Origin: an uncultured Sphingomonadales bacterium
Lineage (GTDB): Bacteria; Pseudomonadota; Alphaproteobacteria; Sphingomonadales; Sphingomonadaceae
Length of the DNA stretch: 46,636 nt
NCBI GenBank assembly: GCA_903832325.1
Contig: CAILBC010000011.1
Location: forward strand, 1-46,636
Reading direction: 5' to 3'
The translations under genes and the position numbers were made by a program. The notes beneath the pieces are model-generated. The model had not been told where the DNA came from, did not search any database, and saw only the letters and a list, made by a program, of their open reading frames with translations. Shown here one piece after another: positions 1-8,515 of this stretch. Positions within the stretch are counted from its first letter, which is position 1. Each line of letters starts with the position of its first letter.

Positions 1-36
1 CGACCACCCACGTAATCGTACGGTATTGGGTGGTCG
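1..36. terminator. Long stem-loop at the window edge
   Basis: Positions 1-10 and 27-36 are perfect inverted repeats (CGACCACCCA / TGGGTGGTCG), and CGTA/TACG pair inside the loop, so the stem can reach about 14 bp. No T tract follows on either strand. It may be a transcription terminator for a gene outside the window or a palindromic repeat unit. Confidence 0.4.
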
Positions 37-63
37 GGTGGGGGAGCGGGCCGGTACCGACTT

Positions 64-82
64 CCCGAAACGGAGTTTCGGG
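64..82 (-). terminator. Hairpin just after the lipoprotein gene
   Basis: CCCGAAAC and GTTTCGGG form an 8-bp stem with a 3-base loop, 8 bases beyond the stop codon of the minus-strand gene that ends at 91. The position suits a terminator, but there is no clear T run. Confidence 0.45.
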
Positions 83-90
83 TCAGACAC

Positions 91-798
91 TTAGCGCGTG
101 GCGTTATAGGCCAGTTGCCGGTCGGTCAGCTGAAACCCGATCAGCACTTCAAACGTCGCCTTTGACAGCGCGGCCTTCACATCGGGCAGCGACAGCGGAT
201 CGACCGCCGCGTCGGTATCTCCCGCCTTGCGCTTGCGCGTCAGCCGCGCGCGGATCGGCGCGGGCAAAGAGGCTTCGTTGCGATCGACCAGGGTGGTGGC
301 CAAGCCATGGCCCTGCGCGCGATCCTGCCCATCGGCAAAATCGACTGCAACCGTGCCGATTTTCTTGGCCACGATGGTCGATCCGCCGCGTTCGACCACC
401 GAAAAGAATGGAAATTCGATGTGGCGCGCGCCGTGCGTATCGGTGCGCCGCGCCATCACGTCGAAATCGACCCGGGTGGAAAGCTGTGCCAGCCGCGCCG
501 CATCGTTGCAGGTGCTGCGCACATTGGTGATCGCCGCCACGGCATCGATCGCGCCGGAATCGCTGCGCCCGGGGGCCAGCAGCGTCACATCGCCGGTCAT
601 TTCGGGCACGCCGACCAGCGGGCACGGGCTGCGCAGCGCGGTCACCCCGACGGTATCATCCACCACCAGTTCGCCGTGGGTTTTGGTGCAGCCGGCCAGC
701 GCGAGCAGGCCGATCGCCAGCATTGGCATCGTCAGCATCGGCATCGGCAGGACAAGCGTTGCGCCCCGGCGGGCAAATTGGGTGGGCATGGCTGACAT
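91..798 (-). CDS. Putative lipoprotein, function unknown
   Basis: A 235-residue protein whose N-terminus has a hydrophobic stretch ending in the lipobox LAGC (about residues 34-37), so it is probably exported and lipid-anchored after cleavage before the Cys. The remaining roughly 200 residues show no motif I recognise; there are two more Cys and a basic patch RKRKAG near the C-terminus. ATG codons 1 and 4 are both possible starts and neither has a strong ribosome binding site. The gene is divergent from ispH across about 220 bp, so the two promoters probably share that spacer. Export is well supported by sequence; function is not. Confidence 0.75.
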   Translation of the reverse strand: MSAMPTQFARRGATLVLPMPMLTMPMLAIGLLALAGCTKTHGELVVDDTVGVTALRSPCPLVGVPEMTGDVTLLAPGRSDSGAIDAVAAITNVRSTCNDAARLAQLSTRVDFDVMARRTDTHGARHIEFPFFSVVERGGSTIVAKKIGTVAVDFADGQDRAQGHGLATTLVDRNEASLPAPIRARLTRKRKAGDTDAAVDPLSLPDVKAALSKATFEVLIGFQLTDRQLAYNATR

Positions 799-1019
799 TG
801 CGGCGCGGGGTCCTTAAAAACTGCACGGCAAGTCTGCCGGGCAGGGTCGATACCGGCAAACCACAGGCGCCGGCGCCTCTCTCTAGCCAGCCCGGCGGGT
901 TAGGGCAATGCGCCGGTTGCACGGTTTGTCGCGTTGGCCCCTTGCGCAGACGTTCGATGCGGCGAAGGCCGATACGGCAAGGTTCGATTTGTGGGATCGG
1001 GGCCTCGCTGCTAAGGATC
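799..1019. promoter_or_regulatory. Divergent spacer, lipoprotein gene / ispH
   Basis: About 220 bp between two divergent starts. It must hold both promoters, but I see no clear -35/-10 pair, operator or hairpin. Confidence 0.4.
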
Positions 1020-2021
1020 ATGGCCATGACCATTGCCGCGCCCGCTTCTGCCACCAGCCCTTCCCCCGATTCCGCCCCCGCGGCGCTGCGCCCGATGCGC
1101 GTGCTGATCGCCGCGCCGCGCGGGTTCTGCGCCGGGGTCGATCGCGCCATCGAAATCGTTGAACGCGCGATCGCCCGCTATGGCGCGCCGGTCTATGTGC
1201 GCCACGAAATCGTGCACAACCGCTATGTTGTCGAAGGGCTGAAGACCAAGGGCGCGGTTTTCGTGGAAGAACTGGACCAGGTGCCCGATGGCGCGCCGGT
1301 GGTGTTTTCCGCACATGGCGTGCCCAAGGCCGTGCCGGCCGAGGCGATGACGCGCGGCCTCGACTGGCTGGATGCGACCTGCCCCCTGGTCAGCAAAGTG
1401 CACCGCCAGGCCGAACGCCAGGTTGAAGCCGGGCGCCACATCCTGTTTGTCGGCCATCGCGGCCATCCCGAAGTGATCGGCACGATGGGCCAGGTGCCCG
1501 AAGGCACGATCACCCTGGTAGAAACGGTCGACGATGTCGCCACGGTCGACCTGCCGGAAGGGGTGCCGCTGGCCTTTCTGACGCAGACCACGCTGTCGGT
1601 CGATGATACCGCCGCGATTGTCGCCGCGCTGCGTGCCCGGTTTCCGGGCATTTACGGGCCGCGCGCCGAAGACATCTGCTATGCCACATCAAACCGGCAG
1701 GAATCGGTGAAGGCCATCGCCGGCGAATGCGATCTGGTGCTGGTGATCGGCGCGCCCAACAGCTCCAATTCGTTGCGCCTGGTCGAAGTGGCCGAACGCA
1801 GCGGCGCGCGCGCGCGCCTGATCCAGCGCGCCGCCGAAATCGCCCCCGAATGGCTGAATGATATCGACACCATCGGCGTAACCGCCGGCGCCTCCGCCCC
1901 CGAAGTGCTGGTGCGCGAAGTGATCGACCGGCTGGGCGAATTGCGCGCGATTTCGTCGCAAACGGTAACCACCACCGAAGAACACATGGTGTTCAAACTG
2001 CCGCGCCAGCTGGCCGACTGA
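1020..2021 (+). CDS. ispH: 4-hydroxy-3-methylbut-2-enyl diphosphate reductase
   Basis: IspH (LytB) performs the last step of the MEP isoprenoid pathway, reducing HMBPP to IPP and DMAPP with a [4Fe-4S] cluster in the cytosol. The 333 residues carry the three cluster cysteines: C37 in [11 protein letters not shown]121 in DATCPLV and C220 in [11 protein letters not shown]. The substrate-binding histidines (H66 in RHEIVHN, H99 in FSAHG) and the GHRGHPE segment are also present. The frame is open upstream to 723, but the family N-terminus begins near residue 26 of this start, so the ATG at 1020 is preferred; an Ala/Pro/Ser-rich leader of about 25 residues remains. thrB follows 15 bp later in the same direction. 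Confidence 0.96.
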   Translation: MAMTIAAPASATSPSPDSAPAALRPMRVLIAAPRGFCAGVDRAIEIVERAIARYGAPVYVRHEIVHNRYVVEGLKTKGAVFVEELDQVPDGAPVVFSAHGVPKAVPAEAMTRGLDWLDATCPLVSKVHRQAERQVEAGRHILFVGHRGHPEVIGTMGQVPEGTITLVETVDDVATVDLPEGVPLAFLTQTTLSVDDTAAIVAALRARFPGIYGPRAEDICYATSNRQESVKAIAGECDLVLVIGAPNSSNSLRLVEVAERSGARARLIQRAAEIAPEWLNDIDTIGVTAGASAPEVLVREVIDRLGELRAISSQTVTTTEEHMVFKLPRQLAD

Positions 2022-2036
2022 TCCGGACACTCCGCC

Positions 2037-3008
2037 ATGGCTGTTTATACCCACCTCGGCGCGGAGGACATGGCCGCGCTGATCGCCGCCTATGACACTG
2101 GCACGCTGGTTTCCGCCAAAGGCATTGCCGAAGGCGTATCGAACAGCAACTGGCTGATCGAAACCACCGGGCGCGATGGCGCCGGCGCGCGGCATATCCT
2201 GACGATGTACGAATTCCGCATCGAACTGGATGATCTGCCCTATTTCCTGTCGCTGCTCGATCACCTCGCCGCGCGCGGTTGCCCCGTGCCGCGCACAATC
2301 CACGATGCCGATGGGGCGCTCTATCGCATGATCGGGCCAAAGGCGGTGGCGCTGATCGAATTCCTGCCCGGCGTTTCGGTCAGCGCGCCCACCCCGGCGC
2401 AGGCGCGCGCCGTGGGCGCGGAACTGGCGCGGCTGCACCTGGCGGCGGCCGATTTTCCCGCCAGCCGCGCCAATGCCATGGGCATCGCCGAATGGTACCG
2501 CCTGGCGCAGGCCTGCGGCGATGCGGCGCTGGCCGCAATCGACCCGGCCTGCGCACGCACCGTTGCCGACGATCTGCCGCGCATCGCCGCGCAATGGCCC
2601 GGTACCCTGCCGCGCGGGGTGATCCACGCCGATCTGTTTCCCGACAACGTGCTGGTGCTGGGTGATGCGATCAGCGGGATGATCGATTTCTATTTCGCCT
2701 GCAACGATATCACCGCCTACGATCTGGCGATCACCCACCTCGCCTGGTGCTGGGATGCCGCCGCCGGGACCTATCGCGATGATCTGTCGCGCGCGCTGAT
2801 CGCCGGCTATGCCGATGTGCGGCCGCTGTCGCCTGCCGAACGCAGCGCGCTGCCGCTGCTGGCGCAGGGCGCGGCGATGCGCTTCATGATGAGCCGCGCC
2901 TTTGACTGGATCAACACCCCGGCCGATGCGCTGGTAACCCGTAAGGACCCGATGCCGATGGCCCGCCGCTTGCAATTCTATCGCGACAACCCGGGCGTAT
3001 TTGCATGA
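2037..3008 (+). CDS. thrB: Homoserine kinase, ThrB type II (APH fold)
   Basis: Phosphorylates L-homoserine to O-phosphohomoserine for threonine synthesis. It belongs to the choline/aminoglycoside kinase-like class used by many alphaproteobacteria rather than the GHMP kinase of enterics. The 323 residues show the nucleotide-loop region [14 protein letters not shown] near residues 29-41, the catalytic loop [12 protein letters not shown] near 195-206 and the metal-binding segment SGMIDFYF near 214-221. Its stop overlaps the rnhA start by 4 bp (ATGA), which suggests translational coupling. The ispH-thrB-rnhA order is familiar in sphingomonads. Confidence 0.95.
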   Translation: MAVYTHLGAEDMAALIAAYDTGTLVSAKGIAEGVSNSNWLIETTGRDGAGARHILTMYEFRIELDDLPYFLSLLDHLAARGCPVPRTIHDADGALYRMIGPKAVALIEFLPGVSVSAPTPAQARAVGAELARLHLAAADFPASRANAMGIAEWYRLAQACGDAALAAIDPACARTVADDLPRIAAQWPGTLPRGVIHADLFPDNVLVLGDAISGMIDFYFACNDITAYDLAITHLAWCWDAAAGTYRDDLSRALIAGYADVRPLSPAERSALPLLAQGAAMRFMMSRAFDWINTPADALVTRKDPMPMARRLQFYRDNPGVFA

Positions 3009-3436
3009 AAACAGTCGAAATCTTCACCGACGGCGCGTGCAAGGGCAACCCCGGCAAAGGCGGCTGGGGCGTGCTGCTGCGCGCCGGCGAACACGAAAAG
3101 GAACTGTCGGGTTCAGACCCCGCCACCACCAACAACCGCATGGAAATGACCGCCGTGCTGCGCGCGCTGGAGGCGCTGAAAAGCCCCAGCGTGGTGCGCC
3201 TGCACACCGACAGCCGCTACGTGATCGACGGCATGACCAAATGGATGTTCGGCTGGATCAAAAAAGGCTGGAAAACCGCCGACAACAAACCGGTAAAAAA
3301 CGAAGACCTGTGGCGCGCCCTGACCGAAGCCGCACGCCCGCACCGGATCGAATGGATCTGGGTGAAAGGCCACGACGGCCACGTGGAGAATGAACGCGTC
3401 GACAAACTGGCAAGCGATGCGGCGATCAGGGCCTGA
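3005..3436 (+). CDS. rnhA: Ribonuclease HI
   Basis: Degrades the RNA strand of RNA-DNA hybrids such as lagging-strand primers and R-loops. The 143 residues match the standard length of bacterial RNase HI. The catalytic acids are in place: D9 (IFTDGAC), E47 (NNRMEM), D69 (HTDSRYV) and D133 (NERVDKLA), with H123 in KGHDGH. The basic-protrusion region (residues 75-95, KKGWKT) is retained, so this is the full substrate-binding form. It is last in a three-gene run and overlaps thrB by 4 bp. The large repeat cluster begins right after it. Confidence 0.97.
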   Translation: MKTVEIFTDGACKGNPGKGGWGVLLRAGEHEKELSGSDPATTNNRMEMTAVLRALEALKSPSVVRLHTDSRYVIDGMTKWMFGWIKKGWKTADNKPVKNEDLWRALTEAARPHRIEWIWVKGHDGHVENERVDKLASDAAIRA

Positions 3437-3442
3437 AGAAGG

Positions 3443-3600
3443 GCCTCCGGCGGCTTAGGGCCATGGCCCTAAGAACCCGGGTGTTTCAGCTTGCGCTCCG
3501 TTCCGGCGTTGCGCGGGTTTCGCCGCCCGACAAAGGACCATTTTCCGGGTCCGGCCCGCCATCTCCCCCGGCGTCACCCCGGGCCTGACCCGGGGTCCCG
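3443..3600 (-). repeat. Intergenic repeat unit, copy A (inverted)
   Basis: This roughly 158-bp unit begins with GCCTCCGGCGGC, has a TTAGGGCCATGGCCCTAA palindrome, a block ending near TTTCAGCTTGCGC, and finishes with the palindromic CCCCGGGCCTGACCCGGGG. Read on the minus strand it matches copies B (3858-4009) and C (4103-4274). The middle part has diverged. Such units are common between genes in sphingomonads as I remember them; this copy may also stop transcription after rnhA. Confidence 0.75.
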
Positions 3601-3649
3601 CTGCTGTTCTTCTGTGATGAGTGCAGGATAGTGGGATGCGACCACCAAT

Positions 3650-3853
3650 TAAGTATTATGCCCCCGGAATTCCCACCGGACCCAATTTAGTATACTGTCC
3701 CCGGAATTCCCCGGAATTCCCTGCTGGAACAGCTATTTCGTATACTGTCCCCGAAATTCCCCCTGCTGGAACAGCTATTTCGTATACTGTCCCCGAAATT
3801 CCCCGAAATTCCTCGTATACTGTCCACGAAATTCCCCCTGTCCCCGAAATTCC
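3650..3853 (+). repeat. Tandem array of GTATACTGTCCCC motifs
   Basis: Four copies of GTATACTGTCC followed by (C)CGAAATTCC or CCGGAATTCC start near 3690, 3740, 3782 and 3815, with shorter CTGTCCCCGAAATTCC pieces between them. Two 42-bp tandem copies (3721-3762 and 3763-3804) contain the segment GGAACAGCTATTTC. A fifth, inverted copy lies at 4047-4068. The motif resembles sequences I recall beside REP-associated Y1 transposases, but there is no transposase gene here. Confidence 0.7.
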
Positions 3854-3857
3854 CCCG

Positions 3858-4009
3858 CTGCGCAAAGAAAGCTGGACCCCGGGTCAGGCCCGGGGTGACG
3901 CTGGGGGGGATGGCTGCGCGGATCGGGAGCCTGGTACTTCGTCGGGCGGCGAAAGCCGCGCAACGCTGGAACGGCGCGCAAGCTGAAACACCCGGGTTCT
4001 CAGGGCGAC
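3858..4009 (+). repeat. Intergenic repeat unit, copy B
   Basis: Matches copy C at a constant offset of 245 bp over about 152 bp with very few mismatches, so the duplication is recent. It lacks the terminal hairpin and GCCGCCGGAGGC end of copy C; in their place the sequence passes straight into GGAGGAATTCCGGGG. The unit is bracketed by the GTATACTGTCCCC array on the left and its inverted form on the right. Confidence 0.8.
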
Positions 4010-4082
4010 GGAGGAATTCCGGGGAGGAATTCCGGGGACAGGGGAGGAATTCCGGGGACAGTATACGAAATAGCTGTTCCAT
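4010..4082 (-). repeat. Inverted arm of the GTATAC array
   Basis: Three GGAATTCCGGGG repeats lead into GGGGACAGTATACG and then the complement of GGAACAGCTATTTC. This is the reverse complement of the array to the left of copy B, so copy B sits inside a large inverted-repeat structure. Confidence 0.7.
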
Positions 4083-4102
4083 GATGCCATCCTGTATCAT
4101 CC

Positions 4103-4274
4103 CTGCGCAAAGAAAGCTGGACCCCGGGTCAGGCCCGGGGTGACGCTGGGGGGGATCGCTGCGCGGATCGGGAGCCTGGTACTTCGTCGGGCGGCGAAAG
4201 CCGCGCAACGCTGGAACGGCGCGCAAGCTGAAACACCCGGGTTCTCAGGGCGATGGCCCTGAGCCGCCGGAGGC
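4103..4274 (+). repeat. Intergenic repeat unit, copy C (full length)
   Basis: The most complete unit: it starts at CTGCGCAAAGAAAG, contains the CCCCGGGTCAGGCCCGGGG palindrome, and ends with a CAGGGCGATGGCCCTG hairpin followed by GCCGCCGGAGGC. Confidence 0.75.
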
Positions 4275-4319
4275 GAATAAAGTCCTGCCGCCGGAGGCAT
4301 ATGTCCTGCCGCCGGAGGC
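4264..4319 (+). repeat. Three tandem CCGCCGGAGGC motifs
   Basis: CCGCCGGAGGC occurs at 4264, 4288 and 4309 with short A/T-rich linkers (GAATAAAGT, ATATGT). Two related motifs lie near 28270-28295, and the complement starts copy A. The core looks like a Shine-Dalgarno sequence but no gene follows on this strand. Confidence 0.7.
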
Positions 4320-4335
4320 AAATAAACCCCTGCCC

Positions 4336-5469
4336 TTACCCGCCTGCAAACCGCGCGGGTGCATATTTGCCTGCATCCAGCGCCGCGGTCATCGCATCGC
4401 GCGGCAGCCCGAGCAGCAGTTGTGCGGCCAGGCGTGCGGCGGCGGGGGCGGTCTGGATGCCGAAGCCGCCCTGGCCGGCGAACCAGAACAGGCCGGGCAC
4501 TGCCGGATCAAAGCCATAGACCGGCAGGCGATCGGGGGCAAAGCTGCGCAGGCCGGCCCAGCGGCGTTCGAGCGCGGCCACGCGCCAGTCTACCGCGTGT
4601 TCCAGCCGATCGATGGCGATGGCGACATCGAGTTCTTCGGGGGCGACATCGTGGGCCACATCGGGGGTTTCGTCGTGGGGGGAAACCAGCAGGCGGCCGC
4701 TTTGCGGTTTGAAATAGAAATCTTCATCGATGCCGAAGGTCAGCGGCATGTCGGCCGGCGGCAGTGGATCGGTGCGCACTTGCACGATCGTGCGGCGCAA
4801 GGGGGTGATGCCCAGCGGCGCGGCGCCGGCGAGCGTGGCCAGGCCATCGGCCCAGGCGCCGGCGGCATTGGCCAGCACGCCGCCGCGAACCGTTCCCCCG
4901 GCCCAGTGCAGGCGCCAGCCCGTGCCATCGCGTTCGGCATGATCGATCCGCGCGCGCAGGCGCAGCACGCTGCCCGCGCGGCGCGCCTGGGCCAGGTAAT
5001 GCTGGTGCAGGCCCGCCACATCGATATCCGCGCCGCGCGCTTCATAGGCGCCGTGGCACCATTCGGCGCGCAGGCCGGGCACCTGTTCCACCATCTGCGC
5101 GCGGTCCATCGGCCGGATATCGACCCCCAGCGCGGCAAAGCGATCGACAAAGGCCATGATCCGGTCGAGATCGGCAGCGCGGCCGATGGTCAGCCCGGCG
5201 CGGGGGGAAAGCAGGCCCAGGCCATCGAGAAACCCGTGGCTGGCGAGCGTGAGCGGCACCACGCCCGGCCCGCCATAGCTTTCTTCCCAGAAGGCGGCCG
5301 AGCGACCGGTGGTGTGATAGCCGGGGGCATCTTCGGCTTCGATCACCAGCACGCGCGCGTGGGCGGCGCATTCGGCGGCCAGGCTGGCGCCGGCCATGCC
5401 CGCGCCGACAATCACGATATCGAAGGCAGCGGCAAGATCATCGGCGGTGGCGGCGGGAAGGTCGGTCAT
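4336..5469 (-). CDS. FAD-dependent D-amino-acid (D-arginine-like) dehydrogenase
   Basis: A DAO-superfamily flavoprotein of 377 residues. An N-terminal FAD-binding Rossmann motif (IVIVGAGMAGAS, about residues 18-29) is followed by the loop APGYHTTGRSAAF near 48-60, which closely resembles the active-site lid of Pseudomonas D-arginine dehydrogenase DauA. The later segments ADIDVAGLHQHYL, WAGLRSFAPD and GQGGFGIQTAPA also match that family as I remember it. It probably deaminates D-amino acids and passes electrons to the respiratory chain rather than to oxygen. The ATG at 5469 is chosen because the family begins there; the frame is open a little further. It lies 25 bp after the hydrolase gene and is probably co-transcribed with it. 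Confidence 0.85.
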   Translation of the reverse strand: MTDLPAATADDLAAAFDIVIVGAGMAGASLAAECAAHARVLVIEAEDAPGYHTTGRSAAFWEESYGGPGVVPLTLASHGFLDGLGLLSPRAGLTIGRAADLDRIMAFVDRFAALGVDIRPMDRAQMVEQVPGLRAEWCHGAYEARGADIDVAGLHQHYLAQARRAGSVLRLRARIDHAERDGTGWRLHWAGGTVRGGVLANAAGAWADGLATLAGAAPLGITPLRRTIVQVRTDPLPPADMPLTFGIDEDFYFKPQSGRLLVSPHDETPDVAHDVAPEELDVAIAIDRLEHAVDWRVAALERRWAGLRSFAPDRLPVYGFDPAVPGLFWFAGQGGFGIQTAPAAARLAAQLLLGLPRDAMTAALDAGKYAPARFAGG

Positions 5470-5494
5470 CGGGTGGGCTGTTCCGGGCAAAAGA

Positions 5495-6508
5495 TCAGGA
5501 TTGCGGGGGCGCGGCGCGGCCAAGAAAGCCGGTGATCGCATTCAGCACGCGGTCGCGCACCGGATCGGCCTCTCGCAGCAGTTCGTGCGCGGCTTCGCGG
5601 CCGAATTCAACCAGGTCGCAGTGGGGCAGGCGCGCGGCGGCGCGGCGAATCGCCGGCCAGGATACCAGCAGATCATGCCGCGCGGCGTGAATCTGCACCG
5701 GAATATCCACCGATTCCAGCAGGCCGGGCCGCGCCAGGCCGCGAATCGATTCGCCGGCCTTGCGCACCCAGTCCCAGCTTGCGGGGCCCAGATCGAGTTC
5801 GGGGCGGTGCCGGCGCCACCAGCCTTCATCGGCATAACGGTCCACATCGTGGGTCAGCGACAGGCCGCGCGTGGTCGCGCTGTCACCCGGGCGTTCGCCA
5901 TCGCGCCAGGCCATCCGCGCCGGATCGCCCACCGCGCACATCAGCCTGGCAAAGGCCGGTTGCAGCCATTCCGGGATCGGCGTGACAAAGCCGAGCATCG
6001 GCGCGGTAAGCACCAGCGCCGTGGGGCGCACGCGCGCTTCGGCCACCGCGCGCAAGGCCAGATGCCCGCCCATCGAATGGCCGATCAGCACGCACGGCCC
6101 CTGCCGCGCCGCCGCCCAATCGCCCCAGAAATTTTCCAAATCGTTGATCCATATTGAAAAATCTTGCACGCCCCCCACGCGCGGATCGCTGTAATAGCGC
6201 CCCGATCCGGCCTGCCAGCGCCAATCGAGCGCGGTCACGCGCCAGCCCTGCGCATGCCAGCCATCGAGCGTTTCCAAATACTTTTCATAGAAATCGGCAC
6301 GGCCGGGCAGAAACAGGATCGATCCACGCGGCGCGCCTGCGTCATCGGTATGGCCGGGCCAGTCGATGCGGCGCAACCGGGCCCCGGCGGGACCGGTCCA
6401 GACTGATTCGGCAGCCTGTGGCGGGATTGCCCGGCGTGCAGGATGGGGCGCGCGAAGCGGCAAAATCGCGGGGCCGGAAGGTTCCACCGTTGCTGTCCTT
6501 GTGGCCAT
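5495..6508 (-). CDS. Alpha/beta hydrolase (lysophospholipase / monoacylglycerol lipase-like)
   Basis: A serine hydrolase of 337 residues. The nucleophile elbow is GHSMGG with S145; the likely triad partners are D279 (ARHDLLVSW) and H308 (EAAHELLRE). The Hydrolase_4-type layout (LFLPGRADFYEKY early, then the elbow) is that of PldB/monoglyceride lipase proteins, so the substrate may be a lysophospholipid or monoacylglycerol. There is no signal peptide. The ATG at 6508 is preferred over an upstream start that would run into the divergent cpaA region. Downstream lies the flavoprotein gene, but no shared pathway is obvious. Confidence 0.85.
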   Translation of the reverse strand: MATRTATVEPSGPAILPLRAPHPARRAIPPQAAESVWTGPAGARLRRIDWPGHTDDAGAPRGSILFLPGRADFYEKYLETLDGWHAQGWRVTALDWRWQAGSGRYYSDPRVGGVQDFSIWINDLENFWGDWAAARQGPCVLIGHSMGGHLALRAVAEARVRPTALVLTAPMLGFVTPIPEWLQPAFARLMCAVGDPARMAWRDGERPGDSATTRGLSLTHDVDRYADEGWWRRHRPELDLGPASWDWVRKAGESIRGLARPGLLESVDIPVQIHAARHDLLVSWPAIRRAAARLPHCDLVEFGREAAHELLREADPVRDRVLNAITGFLGRAAPPQS

Positions 6509-6567
6509 GACCCTGCGGCCGATCTTGGTTACCGTTTGGTAAGTGATTGTCCCGCATAAGGCACGCC

Positions 6568-7155
6568 ATGCAAGGGACATTGATCATTTACGGACTGGTC
6601 ACGGGCTTGGCAATCGCGCTGCTGGTTGCCGCCTTCACCGATATCCGTCGCCGCCAGATCGACAACTGGCTGAACGCCGCAGTTGCGCTGGGCGCGCCCG
6701 TGTTCTGGTGGGCCAGCGGCCTGTCGCTGTGGCCGGGGGTTGCCATCCAGATCGCCGGGGCGGTGGCCACGTTTGCGGTGCTGGCGGGGCTGTTTGCGCT
6801 GCGCGCGATGGGCGGCGGCGATGTCAAGCTGCTGACCGCGCTGGCGCTGTGGCTGCCGGGCATGCTGTTTCTGCGCCTGCTGATCGTGATGGCGCTGCTG
6901 GGCGGTGTGCTGACTGTCGGCCTGGGCATGTGGCACATCAGCCGCCGCCGCAAGGACCGGCTGAAGATTCCTTATGGCGTGGCGATCGCGCTGGCCGGGC
7001 TGTGGACGCTGGGCAGCACCGATGTGACGCATTGGCATGATGCCGCGGCCCCCAATGCGGCCGGCCACTTTGCCATTTCGGTTCACGCGCCAGGCGTTGC
7101 CGCGCAGCCGCCGGCCGGGTTTCCCGGCCTGCCGGCAGCGACGCCGGACAAGTAG
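6568..7155 (+). CDS. cpaA: Prepilin peptidase CpaA/TadV (A24 family)
   Basis: An inner-membrane aspartyl protease that trims Flp prepilins and pseudopilins before Tad pilus assembly. The 195 residues contain about six hydrophobic segments and the two catalytic aspartates: D25 in AAFTDIRRRQID and D85 in the GGGD motif MGGGDVKLL. It lacks the N-terminal methylase domain of type IV PilD, as expected for CpaA. The ATG at 6568 has AAGG about 7 bases upstream; a TTG at 6547 is also in frame but less likely. It is the first gene of the Tad locus, divergent from the hydrolase by 59 bp. Confidence 0.9.
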   Translation: MQGTLIIYGLVTGLAIALLVAAFTDIRRRQIDNWLNAAVALGAPVFWWASGLSLWPGVAIQIAGAVATFAVLAGLFALRAMGGGDVKLLTALALWLPGMLFLRLLIVMALLGGVLTVGLGMWHISRRRKDRLKIPYGVAIALAGLWTLGSTDVTHWHDAAAPNAAGHFAISVHAPGVAAQPPAGFPGLPAATPDK

Positions 7156-7213
7156 CATGTTCACCATTTTTCCCCGGGCACCGCACAAGTGCGACGCCTA
7201 GGCCAATATTAAC

Positions 7214-7239
7214 CAATTTTGCGGATAACCGCAAAATTG
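7214..7239. promoter_or_regulatory. Perfect 11-bp inverted repeat upstream of cpaB
   Basis: CAATTTTGCGG and CCGCAAAATTG are separated by ATAA, about 50 bp before the cpaB start and 60 bp after the cpaA stop. The symmetry and A/T content suit a repressor operator or a hairpin that attenuates read-through from cpaA. No poly-T follows on the plus strand. Confidence 0.5.
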
Positions 7240-7290
7240 CGCGACACGAGTACGGGCATTTTAATGACGGACAGGGCGGGAAGTTAAGCC

Positions 7291-8373
7291 ATGGACAGGA
7301 AAAAGCTGTTTTTGTTGCTGGGTGCCTTGGTTGTGGCGATCGCCACGAGCCTGGCGGCACGCGCCCTGCTGGCCGGCGGCTCTGCGCCGCAGGCGGCGGC
7401 CGCGGCCAAAGTGCTGGACGGGCCAAAAGTGCTCGTTGCCCAGCGCGCCTTGCCGATCGGCACGATCATCACGGCCGATTCGATGACGTTTCAGCCCTGG
7501 CCCAAGGATCTCGTGCAGGATGCCTATTTCCTGCAGGACAAGACCGACATGCAGAAACTGCTGGGCACCGTGGTGAAGAACCCGATCACCGCCGGCCAGC
7601 CGGTCACCACCGGATCGCTGGTGGCGCCGGGTGACCGCGGTTTTCTGGCGGCGGCGCTGGGCGCCGGGATGCGCGCGGTGACCATTCCGGTCAGCAGCCG
7701 CACCGGTGTTGCCGGGTTCGTGTTTCCGGGTGACCATGTTGACCTGCTGCTGACCCAGACGGTGAAGGGCGAAGGCGAATCGCAGCCGCTGCGCGCCACC
7801 GAAACCATTTTGAAGAACCTGCGCGTGCTCGCCACCGACCAGTCGACCGATCAGGAAACGGTTGAAGGCAAAACCCGCGTCAAGGGCTTCAGCCTGGTTA
7901 CGGTCGAAACCACGCCCAAGATTGCCGAAGAGCTGTCGGTTGCCGAATCGATCGGTACGATCAGCCTGTCGCTGCGGTCCATCGCCGACAATTCGGCCGA
8001 GCTGGAACAAGTGGTCGCCTCGGGCCAGGTGAAGGTGCCGCATGGCGCCAGCAAGCAGGAAGAAGACCGCCTGCTGAAATCCGCGATGGCAAGGCCCGTG
8101 GACAAGACCAACACGTTTGTCACCGGTGGCGACGTATCGCGGTTCCAGCGCAAGACGATGCCTTCGGCCAATGCGATCAACGGCGTGAACCAGAACATTT
8201 CGGCGCACAGCGGCGGCGGCACGGGTGCAGGTGCGCCCGCCCCGGCCGGTGCCCCCCCGGTTGCCGTCCGTCATGGCGGAACGGTGCGGGTGACCCGCGG
8301 CAAGGAAACCGTGGAAGTGCCGGTGGTGCCGATGCCGACGATCGTTCCGGTCGGCCCGATGGGAGTGTTCTGA
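7291..8373 (+). CDS. cpaB: Tad pilus assembly protein CpaB/RcpC
   Basis: A periplasmic protein that stabilises the Tad secretin channel. The 360 residues begin with an uncleaved-looking signal anchor (residues 5-28), followed by an SAF domain (KVLVAQRALPIGTIITAD, about 48-65) and the RcpC core with VSSRTGVAGFVFPGDHVDLL near residues 135-155. The C-terminal third is low in complexity (GGGTGAGAPAPAGAPP). It precedes cpaC closely, and the locus reads in one direction from here to tadC. Confidence 0.93.
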   Translation: MDRKKLFLLLGALVVAIATSLAARALLAGGSAPQAAAAAKVLDGPKVLVAQRALPIGTIITADSMTFQPWPKDLVQDAYFLQDKTDMQKLLGTVVKNPITAGQPVTTGSLVAPGDRGFLAAALGAGMRAVTIPVSSRTGVAGFVFPGDHVDLLLTQTVKGEGESQPLRATETILKNLRVLATDQSTDQETVEGKTRVKGFSLVTVETTPKIAEELSVAESIGTISLSLRSIADNSAELEQVVASGQVKVPHGASKQEEDRLLKSAMARPVDKTNTFVTGGDVSRFQRKTMPSANAINGVNQNISAHSGGGTGAGAPAPAGAPPVAVRHGGTVRVTRGKETVEVPVVPMPTIVPVGPMGVF

Positions 8374-8515
8374 GATGGGTTCGCGCAATCCGGCCCCCGC
8401 AAGCCTTGGGGCGACTGATCCAGACGGGCACAATTCCCAGGGCCAAAATCCTCACGGCCAAAATCCCCACTGCCAGGATGATGCCCGGACCAATGCCGGC
8501 GTGAAAGGCAAGACG

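Noticed and set aside
1689..2975. A 428-codon frame antisense to ispH/thrB
   Set aside because: It crosses two well-supported genes and has shadow composition.
3650..3853. Regularly spaced repeats that could suggest a CRISPR array
   Set aside because: Spacing is irregular, the stretches between repeats are themselves repeated, and there are no cas genes.
3687..4226. Overlapping frames that repeat the peptide MRAVPALRGF
   Set aside because: They are translations of the intergenic repeat copies B and C, with no start signal or homology.
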